Of a stretch of DNA of 14,819 nt, positions 6,120 through 13,584 are shown piece after piece. The translations under genes were made by a program, and so were the position numbers. The notes beneath the pieces are model-generated. The model saw only the letters and a list, made by a program, of their open reading frames with translations, did not search any database and had not been told where the DNA came from. How positions within the stretch are numbered: position 1 is the first letter of the stretch; the number at the start of each line of letters is the position of its first letter. Origin of the DNA: Chloroflexota bacterium (GTDB taxonomy: Bacteria; Chloroflexota; Dormibacteria; Dormibacterales; Dormibacteraceae); contig VBJR01000031.1 in assembly GCA_005880175.1 (NCBI GenBank), positions 1-14,819 of the forward strand, read 5' to 3'.

Positions 6120-6357
6120 CAGAAGATGGCAGCGGCCACCACACGCGACCGCTGCCGAACTACCCCTGCCAGTGGCCGGCGCCCTGTCAGCGCGCAGGCG
6201 ACCGCGCTCGCGTCAGCGCCTTGCCACGGCTCGACGAGCCCACAGGAACCGTCGTGTCCCGCATTGCTGAACCCCCCGTGACCCGGCAGGTTGTCCTACC
6301 CGCCGCCAGTACATGCACGGCCAACGTGGCACAGGGTCCCGGACGTGTCAAGGGCCG

Positions 6358-6385
6358 TTGGCCTCGCCGGCATCTGTAGTACAGT
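6358..6385 (+). promoter_or_regulatory. Candidate upstream promoter of the proline-rich protein gene
   Basis: TTGGCC (6358-6363), 16 bp, then TACAGT (6380-6385). The -35 lies in one arm of an 8-bp inverted repeat, GGCCAACG (6319-6326) and CGTTGGCC (6356-6363). Confidence 0.35.
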
Positions 6386-6402
6386 TTGCGGAGCATGTTG
6401 CG

Positions 6403-6431
6403 TTGCCGCTCGGCGGGCCGGGCGGTACAGT
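6403..6431 (+). promoter_or_regulatory. Candidate proximal promoter of the proline-rich protein gene
   Basis: TTGCCG (6403-6408), a 17-bp spacer and TACAGT (6426-6431), 14 nt before ATG 6446. The -10 is identical to that of the upstream candidate and of the amidohydrolase promoter. Confidence 0.4.
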
Positions 6432-6445
6432 GGGAGTTGCGGGGA

Positions 6446-7063
6446 ATGACGATCGAGAAGTTGCTGTGGCGCTGGCAGTGGCGCGCGCTGGTTGCGGTGG
6501 GTGTGGCGGTGGCCGCGAGCACGGGCGCGCAGGCGCTCGGCGCGCTCCCCGCCGCGGCCACCGGTGGTCTGGTGATCTGCGTGCCGCCGCTGATCGTGGT
6601 GGTCATCGGTCCGTCCGACCAGCGGTGCGCGGTCCCGAACCTGCCACCGACGCCGAAGCCGCCCCGGCCGACCCCCACCGCGACGCCGACGCCCGTGCCG
6701 ACGCTCCCGCCCACACCAGTGCCGACGCCGGTCCCGACGCCGCCGCCGACGCCACCGCCGACGGTCGCGCCGCCGAGCCCGCCGCGGCCGGCGCCGCCGG
6801 CGCCGATCGCGGTGCGTCTCGCCGCGCAGCCCGAGGCGCTGCCTGCGGCACCGCCGCCGCCTCCCGCGGCCGCGGTCCAGGCCGCACCGCCGCCGCCGGT
6901 CCCGCCGCCTACGCGGCCGCCCGGCCTGCCCCAGACGCTCAACCGCCCGGCACCGCTGCTCACCAGCACGCCGCTGGCGCTGCTGCTGGCGATCGCGGTG
7001 GCGATCGGTGCGGCGGGCGGGGCGGCCGTGCGCGTCAGGGGCCGCCGGGGGGCGCGCCGGTGA
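6446..7063 (+). CDS. Proline-rich envelope protein with N- and C-terminal membrane segments
   Basis: This 205-residue protein is not recognised as a named family. Residues 13-52 hold a signal-like hydrophobic stretch and a second hydrophobic strand. Cys45 and Cys61 could form a disulfide. Residues 67-163 are a Pro-rich linker (PT/PTP repeats, then PP-A runs). Next come LPQTL at 161-165, a hydrophobic segment at about 171-193 and a basic tail RVRGRRGARR. LPxT, then a transmembrane segment, then basic residues resembles a sortase sorting signal, but the expected final Gly is Leu, so attachment is uncertain. ATG 6446 is chosen because GGGAG lies 9 nt upstream and the signal peptide then starts cleanly. 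Its TGA overlaps the GTG of the next gene, which implies coupled translation. Confidence 0.72.
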   Translation: MTIEKLLWRWQWRALVAVGVAVAASTGAQALGALPAAATGGLVICVPPLIVVVIGPSDQRCAVPNLPPTPKPPRPTPTATPTPVPTLPPTPVPTPVPTPPPTPPPTVAPPSPPRPAPPAPIAVRLAAQPEALPAAPPPPPAAAVQAAPPPPVPPPTRPPGLPQTLNRPAPLLTSTPLALLLAIAVAIGAAGGAAVRVRGRRGARR

Positions 7064-7833
7064 ACGGCCTGCTGAACACCATCCCGGCCTGGGAGCTCGC
7101 CGTGCTCCTGATCGCCGCGACGTCCCTGTGCAGCGTGGGCAGCGTCGCGCTGGTGCGCCGGCTCGCCGGCAAGAAGGAGCGGGGCGAGCACCACAACGAG
7201 GTGCTCGGGATGCTGCTCAGCGCCGGCGGCATCTTCTCCGCGGTCGTCGTCGCGCTCGCCCTGTTCGTCGTCTGGGACCACCTCACGTCGGTGCGTCAGG
7301 CGGAGGTGGACGAGGGTGCGTCGCTCGTCGCGCTCTACCAGGACGCCAGCACGCTGCCGCAGCCCGCGCGCACGCAGGTCGAGACGTCGATCCGCGACTA
7401 CACGGTCTCGATGATCCGGGACGAGTTCCCGAGCCTGACCCGCGGCGAGGGCAGCGACGCGACGGAGCGCAGCCTGAGCCGGATGGACGCTGCCGTGCAC
7501 GCCCGGCTCAGCAACACGAGCGCGCCCGACCTGGTGACCAGCGTGACGCGCTCCCAGTACCAGCTGGTGCTGGCGAGCGACGAGACCATGCCGCCGCTGC
7601 TGTGGATCCTGCTGCTGGGCGGGTGCCTGCTGCTCCTGCTGATGGCCGCGCCGCTGTTCATGGAGAGCGCCCGGTACCACGCCATCGGCTCGGTGCTGCT
7701 GGGCTGCGCGCTGGGAGCGGCGCTGTTCCTGATCCTGGTCGCGGACCACCCCTTCGCGGGCCCGCTCCAGGTCCAGCCGAACGACCTCGCCCGGAACCTG
7801 CACACGTACCAGGTGATGGACGGGTCCGGGTAG
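7060..7833 (+). CDS. DUF4239 (bestrophin-like domain) membrane protein
   Basis: This 257-residue protein has four predicted membrane spans at about residues 9-32, 53-73, 177-197 and 207-229, and a soluble segment between spans 2 and 3. The blocks GIFSAVVVALALFVVWDHL, EVDEGASLVALYQDASTLP and VETSIRDYTVSMIRDEFP are the conserved core of DUF4239, which has distant similarity to bestrophin chloride channels. Function in bacteria is not established. GTG 7060 overlaps the preceding TGA (GTGA). The proline-rich partner and this protein probably form an envelope pair. The stop codon directly abuts the stop of the convergent LLM gene. Confidence 0.82.
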   Translation: MNGLLNTIPAWELAVLLIAATSLCSVGSVALVRRLAGKKERGEHHNEVLGMLLSAGGIFSAVVVALALFVVWDHLTSVRQAEVDEGASLVALYQDASTLPQPARTQVETSIRDYTVSMIRDEFPSLTRGEGSDATERSLSRMDAAVHARLSNTSAPDLVTSVTRSQYQLVLASDETMPPLLWILLLGGCLLLLLMAAPLFMESARYHAIGSVLLGCALGAALFLILVADHPFAGPLQVQPNDLARNLHTYQVMDGSG

Positions 7834-7841
7834 CTACCCGG
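7826..7841. terminator. 16-bp perfect palindrome holding both convergent stop codons
   Basis: CCGGGTAGCTACCCGG contains the TAG of the DUF4239 gene and, on the other strand, the TAG of the LLM gene, with no base between. It is symmetric by construction around TAGCTA and extends 5 bp on each side. It may act as a weak bidirectional terminator. Confidence 0.4.
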
Positions 7842-8666
7842 CGAAGCGGGGCAGCACCTCGCGGCCCAGCAGGCGGATGTGCTCCAGGTCCTCCACGTCG
7901 AAGATGTGGAAGTACACCGTCCCCGCGCCCGCCTCGACCATCTCGGCGACCCGGGCCGCGACCAGGTCGGGCGTGCCGCACGCGCCCGCCCGCTGGAGCG
8001 GGTGGCCGGCCATCGTCTCCGAGCGGCGCACCGCCTCCGCGTCGTCGGCGCCGCAGAACACCGGCACCGCCCCCGACAGCGTGACGGTGGCCGGGTCGCG
8101 GCCGGTCTCCTCGCAGATCCGGCGAAAACGGGCGAACCGCTCGGCCAGGGCCTCGCCGAACCCGGCGTTGTACTCGTCGGCGAACCGGGCGGCGAGCGTC
8201 GGCGTGCGGCGTGGGCCGCCGCCCCCGATGATGATCGGCGGCCTCGGCGACTGCGCCGGGCGCGGGAAGTTGCGCGCCTCCCGGAGCTGGAAGTGCCGGC
8301 CCTCGAAGCTGTACGGCTCGAGTTCGCGTGCTCCTGCTCGTACCAGGCGGCTCCCATGCCCAGCTCGACCCGGCCGCCGCTCATCGCGTCCACCGTCGCC
8401 ACCGTGACGGCCAGGACTCCGGGGAGGCGGAACGTCGACGCGGTGACCAGCGCGCCCAGCCGGATGCGGCGCGTCTCCCGGGCCAGGCCGGCGAGCGTGG
8501 TCCACGAGTCGGTGGGCTCGAAGCGAGGGTTGTCGCGCTCGACGCCCAGGTAGTGGTCGCCGCGGAAGAACCCGTCGAAGCCGGCCTCCTCCGCGGTCCG
8601 GGCCATCGCCAGGATCTGGTCGTAGGTGGCGCCGTGGTGGGGTTCCAGCAGGACTCGGAACTTCAT
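7834..8666 (-). pseudogene. LLM-class F420-dependent oxidoreductase, broken by an internal frameshifting deletion
   Basis: The first 114 codons from ATG 8666 are a standard luciferase-like monooxygenase N-terminus: RVLLEPHHGATYDQILAMA, DGFFRGDHYLG, VATVDAMSGGRVELGMGAAW and YEQEHA. The conserved second half resumes in another frame at about 8328: ELEPYSFEGRHFQL, RPPIIIGGGGPRRT, then a normal C-terminus to 7834. In intact homologues roughly 27-30 residues (the GIPFPP...ERFDRLEEQLAI region) lie between these blocks. They are missing, with a total loss of 3k+1 bases near 8322-8328. Intact members reduce substrates with F420H2 or FMNH2. A -10-like TAGTAT lies 12 nt before the ATG. Confidence 0.82.
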
Positions 8667-8700
8667 GAACGCGCTGGCATACTAGCATGTCGCTTCTGCC

Positions 8701-8743
8701 GATTGACACGGACGGCTCTCCACCCTAGATTGGATGGTCAATC
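8701..8743 (+). promoter_or_regulatory. Promoter and operator of the importer operon
   Basis: TTGACA (8703-8708), a 17-bp spacer and TAGATT (8726-8731) form a good sigma-70-type promoter. GATTGAC (8701-8707) over the -35 is mirrored by GTCAATC (8737-8743) at the start-point region. A shorter dyad GATTG-N6-CAATC (8728-8743) overlaps the -10. A dimeric regulator is likely; its identity is unknown, and the half-sites do not resemble the palindromes at 10062-10121. Confidence 0.65.
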
Positions 8744-8773
8744 GTTTGTTCAACTCGAACCGGGAGGGGATCC

Positions 8774-9988
8774 ATGCGCAGCAGATCCGCGTTGTGGGCG
8801 GCGGTGGTCCTGGCGCTCGGCATCTCGGCCTGCGCGGGCTCGAGCAGCTCGGCGGGCGGCACCAACAAGCCGCTCGTGGTCGGGATCTCCGTGTCGCTGA
8901 ACGGTGACTTCTCGGGCGACGGCAAAGCCCTGGAGCAGGGCTACCAGCTCTGGGCCGACGACGTGAACGGGAAGGGCGGCCTGCTCGGCCGGAAGGTCCA
9001 GCTCAAGTTCGTCGACGACTCCAGCAGCACCCAGCAGGTCGTGACGAACTACACGGACCTGATCACGCGGGACAAGGTGGACCTGACGTTCGGCCCGTTC
9101 TCCAGCCTGCTGACGATCCCGTCCTCGGCGATCGCCAGCCGCTACGGCTACGCGTTCCCCGAGCCGGCGGGCGGAGGCCCGGACGTGTTCAGCCACGGGC
9201 TCAAGAACGTGTTCTTCGTGCAGCCGGCGCCGGTCGTCAGCAACCTGGTCAGCTACACGAAGTGGCTGCTGAGCCTCCCCGCGGCGGAGCGGCCCCAGGG
9301 CGCCGCCTACGCGACCGAGGACGACCCGTTCACGCAGCCGCAGGTGGACAAGGCCCGGTCGCTGCTGGAGGCCGCCGGGATCAAGACGGTGTACACGAAG
9401 GTCTATCCGGCCGAGACGACGGACTACACGCCGCTGGCGCTGGCCGTCGCCCACTCGGGAGCCGACGCGGTGGTGCTGGGCACGCAGCTGCCCGACGCGA
9501 TCGCGTTCGTGCAGACGTTCCAGCAGCAGCGGTTCAACCCGAAGTCGATCGTGGAGACGACCGGGCCGGACCAGGGCGCGGACTTCTCGGACAAGGTCGG
9601 CAAGGCCGGCACAGAGGGCATCATCGTCCCGGCCGGCTGGTGGCCCAGCGCCAAGACGCAGCAGAACGACCACTTCGTGAAGGCGTTCATCGCCCGGTAC
9701 GGCGGCGACGCGGCCTCCATCAGCGCCGACGCGGCCGAGGCGTACAGCGTCGGCCAGGTGGTCGAGGAGGCAGCGGACCGGGCGAACAGCGTGGCGAACG
9801 CGAAGCTGATCCAGACGCTGCACTCGGGCACGTACCAGACGATCCAGGGCCCGATGGCGTTCGACCAGTCGGGGCAGCCCAACGGCTCGTCGTTCCTCGT
9901 CCAGTGGCAGGGCGGCCAGACGGTCCCGGTCTACCCGGCCTCGGTGGCGGTGGCGAAGCCCGAGTACCCGAAGCCGAACTGGCAGTGA
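8774..9988 (+). CDS. HAAT-family ABC transporter substrate-binding lipoprotein
   Basis: This 404-residue protein has a type-II signal peptide with lipobox ISAC (Cys20) and a Ser/Gly linker. A Peripla_BP_6 (LivJ/LivK-like) fold follows: VGISVSLNGDFSGDGKALEQG, LWADDVNGKGGLLGRKVQL, then the two-lobe core to KPEYPKPNWQ. It would be a membrane-anchored binding protein delivering substrate to the LivHMGF-type complex encoded downstream. Family ligands include branched-chain amino acids, amides, urea and aromatic compounds, and the ligand here is not deducible. GGGAGGGGA lies just before ATG 8774. It is separated from the permeases by a 302-bp gap, which is unusual. Confidence 0.92.
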   Translation: MRSRSALWAAVVLALGISACAGSSSSAGGTNKPLVVGISVSLNGDFSGDGKALEQGYQLWADDVNGKGGLLGRKVQLKFVDDSSSTQQVVTNYTDLITRDKVDLTFGPFSSLLTIPSSAIASRYGYAFPEPAGGGPDVFSHGLKNVFFVQPAPVVSNLVSYTKWLLSLPAAERPQGAAYATEDDPFTQPQVDKARSLLEAAGIKTVYTKVYPAETTDYTPLALAVAHSGADAVVLGTQLPDAIAFVQTFQQQRFNPKSIVETTGPDQGADFSDKVGKAGTEGIIVPAGWWPSAKTQQNDHFVKAFIARYGGDAASISADAAEAYSVGQVVEEAADRANSVANAKLIQTLHSGTYQTIQGPMAFDQSGQPNGSSFLVQWQGGQTVPVYPASVAVAKPEYPKPNWQ

Positions 9989-10061
9989 CGCGACTCGGAT
10001 ACCGCGCATCGGTCCCGAAGTGCGCTTCCCGGGCCTGGGGAACCAGAACGTCTGGGATCGG

Positions 10062-10121
10062 CGTTTTGGCGCCAGAGCACCCTATCGAGCGCCCGCGAAT
10101 GGGCGCTTTGGCGCCAAAGCG
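10062..10121. promoter_or_regulatory. Twin palindromic operator-like sites before the permease genes
   Basis: CGTTTTGGCGCCAGAGC (10062-10078) and CGCTTTGGCGCCAAAGC (10104-10120) match at 15 of 17 positions and start exactly 42 bp apart. The second extends to a perfect 18-bp palindrome, CGCTTTGGCGCCAAAGCG. A palindrome with a central CG is the typical LacI-family operator shape. A lacI-type gene ends this operon. The rest of the 302-bp gap has a small hairpin TTCCC-N7-GGGAA (10026-10042) and no gene I can support. Confidence 0.65.
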
Positions 10122-10290
10122 ACACGCCGGGGCACCCGCAGTTCGACGGTTCCGCTCCCCGCGGACTCTTCAGGGGAACCTCGCATCTCACCCAGCTCTG
10201 CGCCCCGATCGCCCGGACTCGCCCAGCAGCCCGGTGCCGACCGTCCGCCTTGCGCATCACCGACCGACGCCCCCTGGCGCTGGCGGCTAG

Positions 10291-11166
10291 ATGGATCTCG
10301 TCCTCGAATCGGCGGTGCTGGGGGTCCTGACCGGGGGCGTGTACGCGCTCATGGCGTCGGGCCTGACGCTGATCTTCGGCGTCATGCGGATCATCAACGT
10401 GGGCCAGGGGGCGCTCGTCGTGCTGGGCGCGTACCTGAGCTTCGCGCTGTTCCGCACCTGGCACATCGACCCGTTCCTCGGCCTCGTCGTCACGATGCCG
10501 GTCATGTTCCTGCTCGGCGTGGCGCTCGAGGCCGTGTTCATCCGGCCGCTGCGGACGGACCGCGAGGCCCTGTCCGTGCTCGTCACGTACGCGCTGGCGC
10601 TCGGCATCGAGGGCCTGCTCGGCCTCGTCTTCACGACGAACTTCCAGCAGCTCTCGGTCTGGTACCGCACGGCCAGCTTCCCGGTCGGCGGCCTCCGCAT
10701 CGCCGACGTGTACGTGTACGGCTTCGTGCTCTGCGTCGCGATCCTGGGCGCGCTCGCCCTGCTGCTGTACCGGACGACGTTCGGCGCCGCCATCCGCGCC
10801 ACGATGCTCAACCGGACCGCCGCGCAGCTGATCGGCATCGACGTCGAGCGCGTCTCCGCGATCGCGTTCGGCATCGGCATGGCGACCGCGGCGGCGGGCG
10901 GCGTGGTGTTCGGGATCACCACCGCGTTCAACCCGGGCAGCCACTACGACCTGATCTCGCGGCTGCTGACGATCATCGTGCTGGGCGGCCTCGGCAGCCT
11001 CCGCGGCGCCATCGTCGCGGCGCTGCTGATGCTGGTCGTGGAGGACGTCACCGCCGTGCTCGTCACGCCCACCTGGGCGACGTTCACGTTCTTCGTGGTC
11101 CTGGTCCTGGCGCTGCTGACGCGGCCCCAGGGCCTGTACGGACTGCGCACGCGGGCCGGGACGTGA
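10291..11166 (+). CDS. livH: Branched-chain amino acid-type ABC permease, LivH-like
   Basis: This 291-residue integral membrane protein of the LivH family starts VLGVLTGGVYALMASGLTLIFGVMRIINVGQGALVVLGAY, the conserved opening. It has about eight hydrophobic spans and the EAA-like ATP-binding-subunit contact region AQLIGIDVERVSAIAFGIG (about residues 172-190). It ends LLTRPQGLYG, as is typical. It forms the translocation pore with the LivM-like partner. ATG 10291 has only a weak GGCGG upstream. The TGA overlaps the GTG of the next gene. The substrate is set by the upstream lipoprotein and is unknown, so the symbol denotes homology. Confidence 0.9.
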   Translation: MDLVLESAVLGVLTGGVYALMASGLTLIFGVMRIINVGQGALVVLGAYLSFALFRTWHIDPFLGLVVTMPVMFLLGVALEAVFIRPLRTDREALSVLVTYALALGIEGLLGLVFTTNFQQLSVWYRTASFPVGGLRIADVYVYGFVLCVAILGALALLLYRTTFGAAIRATMLNRTAAQLIGIDVERVSAIAFGIGMATAAAGGVVFGITTAFNPGSHYDLISRLLTIIVLGGLGSLRGAIVAALLMLVVEDVTAVLVTPTWATFTFFVVLVLALLTRPQGLYGLRTRAGT

Positions 11167-12140
11167 GGCCGCGACGCGGCATCCGGTGGCTGGGCCCCGG
11201 CGCGGCGGCGGGCCTGGCGCTCCTTGCGCTCGCCGTGCCGCTGGTCGCCGACACGTCCACGGTCAACGTCGGCGTGTTCACGCTCATGTACGTGGGCCTG
11301 GCGACCGCGTGGAACGTGATGGGCGGGTACACCGGCTACATCTCGCTCGGCCACGCCGGCTTCTTCGGCATCGGCGCGTACACGCTGGGCCTGTTCGTGA
11401 ACCACCTGGGCGTGCCCGGCGGCTACGGCCCGTTCCTGGCGGTGCCGGTCGCCGGGCTGGTCACCGCGGCGCTGGCGGTCCCGGTCGGCTGGATCGCGCT
11501 GCGCACGCGGGCGGCGACGTTCGTCATCGTCACGATCGCGTTCATGTTCATGCTCCAGATCCTGGCCACCAACTTGCGGGGCCTGACGGGCGGCTCCCAG
11601 GGCCTGGGCTTCCCGACCCCGCAGGACTGGTCGCCGGACTTCGTGGACGTGCCGTTCTACTACGCGATGCTCGCGCTGGCCGCGGTCGGGATCGCGGCCT
11701 CCTGGTGGATCCGGCACTCCAAGCTGGGGCTGGGCCTGCTCGCGATCCGCGACGACGAGGACCGGGCGCTGTCGCTCGGCGTCCCGACGTGGGCCTTCAA
11801 GATGACCGCGTTCGTCGTCTCGGCGGCGCTGGTCGGGATGATCGGCGGCGTGTACGGCTACTACGTGACGTACGTGTACCCGCAGTTCGTCGTGGACCCG
11901 CTGGTCGGGCTCTCGATGGTCCTGATGGCGTTCCTCGGCGGCACCGGCACGATCGCCGGGCCCGTGCTCGGCGCCCTGCTGCTGGAGCCCACCCAGCTCG
12001 AGCTGGCGTACTTCGCCGGCTCGGCGCGGCTGTACCTGGTGCTGTACGCGGCGGTGTTCCTGGCCGTGATCCTGTTCCTGCCCCGGGGCGTGATCCCGTC
12101 GATCGCGGAGCGGCTCGAGGCGAGGCGGGCGGCGGCGTGA
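11163..12140 (+). CDS. livM: Branched-chain amino acid-type ABC permease, LivM-like
   Basis: This 325-residue membrane protein is the second pore subunit. The LivM landmarks are ATAWNVMGGYTGYISLGHAG, FFGIGAYT, the loop LLAIRDDEDRALSLGVPTWAFK (which contacts the ATPase) and the closing FLPRGVIPSI. GTG 11163 overlaps the livH TGA (GTGA), and the TGA at its end overlaps the livG GTG. This implies tight translational coupling and fixed stoichiometry. It looks intact. Confidence 0.9.
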   Translation: MRPRRGIRWLGPGAAAGLALLALAVPLVADTSTVNVGVFTLMYVGLATAWNVMGGYTGYISLGHAGFFGIGAYTLGLFVNHLGVPGGYGPFLAVPVAGLVTAALAVPVGWIALRTRAATFVIVTIAFMFMLQILATNLRGLTGGSQGLGFPTPQDWSPDFVDVPFYYAMLALAAVGIAASWWIRHSKLGLGLLAIRDDEDRALSLGVPTWAFKMTAFVVSAALVGMIGGVYGYYVTYVYPQFVVDPLVGLSMVLMAFLGGTGTIAGPVLGALLLEPTQLELAYFAGSARLYLVLYAAVFLAVILFLPRGVIPSIAERLEARRAAA

Positions 12141-12868
12141 GCCTGCTGGAGGTGAGCGACCTCGGCAAGCGGTTCGGCGGCGTGGTCGCGGTCGACGGCT
12201 GCTCGCTGGCCGTCGCTCCCGGCAGCATCACCGGGCTGATCGGGCCCAACGGCTCGGGCAAGACGACGCTGTTCGACCTGGTCACCGGGTTCCTCCAGCC
12301 GGACGCCGGCGAGGTGCGGTTCGAGTCGCGGCCGATCACCGGCCTGCCGCCCGACCAGGTGCACCGGCGGGGCATCGGCCGCACGTTCCAGCTCGCCCGC
12401 GTCTTCCCCCGCCTGACCGTGCTCGAGAACGTGCTGGTGCCGGTGCGCCGGGCCGGCCTGCTCGGCCTGCTGTCCGGCGCGACCACGCGCGGCGAGGTGC
12501 GGCGGGGCCAAGAGATGCTGGAGTTCCTGGGCCTGACCCACCTGGCCGGCCAGCCGGCGGGCCGGCTCTCCTACGGGCAGCGCAAGCTGCTGGAATTGGG
12601 CACGGTGATGATGTCGCGGCCGCGGCTGGTGCTCCTCGACGAGCCGGCCGGAGGCGTGAACCCGGGCCTGCTGGAGTCCATCGCGGCGCGCATCCGGGAC
12701 CTGAACGCGGCCGGCACGACGTTCCTCATCGTGGAGCACGACATGGGCTTCGTCATGGGACTGTGCGGCACGGTGCTGGTGCTGGACCGGGGCCGGACGA
12801 TCGCCGGCGGGACGCCCGCCGAGGTGCGGGCCGACCCGGCCGTCCTGGACGCGTACCTCGGGGCATGA
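12137..12868 (+). CDS. livG: Branched-chain amino acid-type ABC ATPase, LivG-like
   Basis: This 243-residue ATPase has Walker A GPNGSGKTT (36-44), the LivG-typical GIGRTFQLARVFPRLTVLENV, signature LSYGQRK (134-140), Walker B LVLLDEPAGGVNP (155-167) and H-loop VEHDM with His191. GTG 12137 overlaps the previous stop, and its own TGA overlaps ATG of livF. It pairs with LivF to energise uptake. Confidence 0.92.
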   Translation: MSLLEVSDLGKRFGGVVAVDGCSLAVAPGSITGLIGPNGSGKTTLFDLVTGFLQPDAGEVRFESRPITGLPPDQVHRRGIGRTFQLARVFPRLTVLENVLVPVRRAGLLGLLSGATTRGEVRRGQEMLEFLGLTHLAGQPAGRLSYGQRKLLELGTVMMSRPRLVLLDEPAGGVNPGLLESIAARIRDLNAAGTTFLIVEHDMGFVMGLCGTVLVLDRGRTIAGGTPAEVRADPAVLDAYLGA

Positions 12869-13584
12869 GCGCGCTGCTCGAGCTGACGGGCGTCACCGCG
12901 GGGTACGGCGGGGGAGACGTGCTGCGCGACCTGACGCTGCGCGTCGAGCCGCGCAGCGTCACGTGCGTCGTCGGGCCCAACGGCGCCGGCAAGTCGACGG
13001 TCCTGCGCGTGGTCAGCGGCCTGCTCCGGCCCCGGCTGGGCGAGGTCCGGTTCGACGGTCGCGCCATCGGCGGCCGCAGCCCGCGCGCCGTGCTCGGACT
13101 GGGCGTCGTCCAGGTGCCCCAGGAGCGCAGCCTGTTTGCGACGATGACGGTGGAGGAGAACGTCCGCCTGGGTGCGTACAGCCTGCGCGACCGGTCGCTG
13201 GTGGGGCGCCGGCTGCGGGAGGTGTCGGAGGCGTTCCCGATCGTGCGGGAGCGCGCCCGCGAGCTGGCCGCGTCGCTGTCCGGTGGCCAGCAGCGGCTGG
13301 TGGAGTTCGCCCGCGCGATGATGCTGGACCCCCGTCTGCTGCTGCTCGACGAACCGTCGATGGGCCTCGACCCCCGGAGCCGGGCCCTGGTCTTCGACAC
13401 CATCCGCCTGCTCAACGGCGAGGGGCTGACCGTCCTGCTGGTCGAGCAGAACGCGCGCGCCGGCCTCGGCCTGGCCAGCCACGGGATCGTGATGGAGGCG
13501 GGCCGCGTGCGACTGGAGGGGTCGGGCCGCGACGTGCTCGAGCACCCCGAGATCGCGGACCTGTACCTGGGACGGGCGGGGTGA
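12865..13584 (+). CDS. livF: Branched-chain amino acid-type ABC ATPase, LivF-like
   Basis: This 239-residue ATPase has Walker A GPNGAGKST (37-45), the LivF-type VVQVPQERSLFATMTVEENVRLG, signature LSGGQQ (128-133), Walker B LLLLDEPSMGLD (148-159) and the LVEQNA motif where most ABC proteins have an H-loop histidine, which is normal for LivF. ATG 12865 lies in an ATGA overlap with livG, and its TGA overlaps the GTG of the lacI-type gene, so the regulator is part of the same transcript. Confidence 0.92.
   Translation: MSALLELTGVTAGYGGGDVLRDLTLRVEPRSVTCVVGPNGAGKSTVLRVVSGLLRPRLGEVRFDGRAIGGRSPRAVLGLGVVQVPQERSLFATMTVEENVRLGAYSLRDRSLVGRRLREVSEAFPIVRERARELAASLSGGQQRLVEFARAMMLDPRLLLLDEPSMGLDPRSRALVFDTIRLLNGEGLTVLLVEQNARAGLGLASHGIVMEAGRVRLEGSGRDVLEHPEIADLYLGRAG

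Noticed and set aside
6128..6156. 8-bp hairpin GGCAGCGG/CCGCTGCC as a terminator
   Set aside because: No gene ends nearby on either strand, and such hairpins are expected by chance at this GC content.
6721..6920. Short CCG/ACG repeats as a DNA-level tandem array
   Set aside because: They are explained by the Pro/Thr coding repeats of the envelope protein.
6187..7803. 538-codon open frame on the minus strand opposite the proline-rich and DUF4239 genes
   Set aside because: It is Gly/Arg/Gln-rich shadow sequence with no domain, while the plus-strand genes have membrane segments, a family match and coupled starts.
10020..11162. Long N-terminal extension of the livM frame
   Set aside because: The extension overlaps livH in another frame. 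GTG 11163, overlapping the livH stop, gives the normal LivM length.
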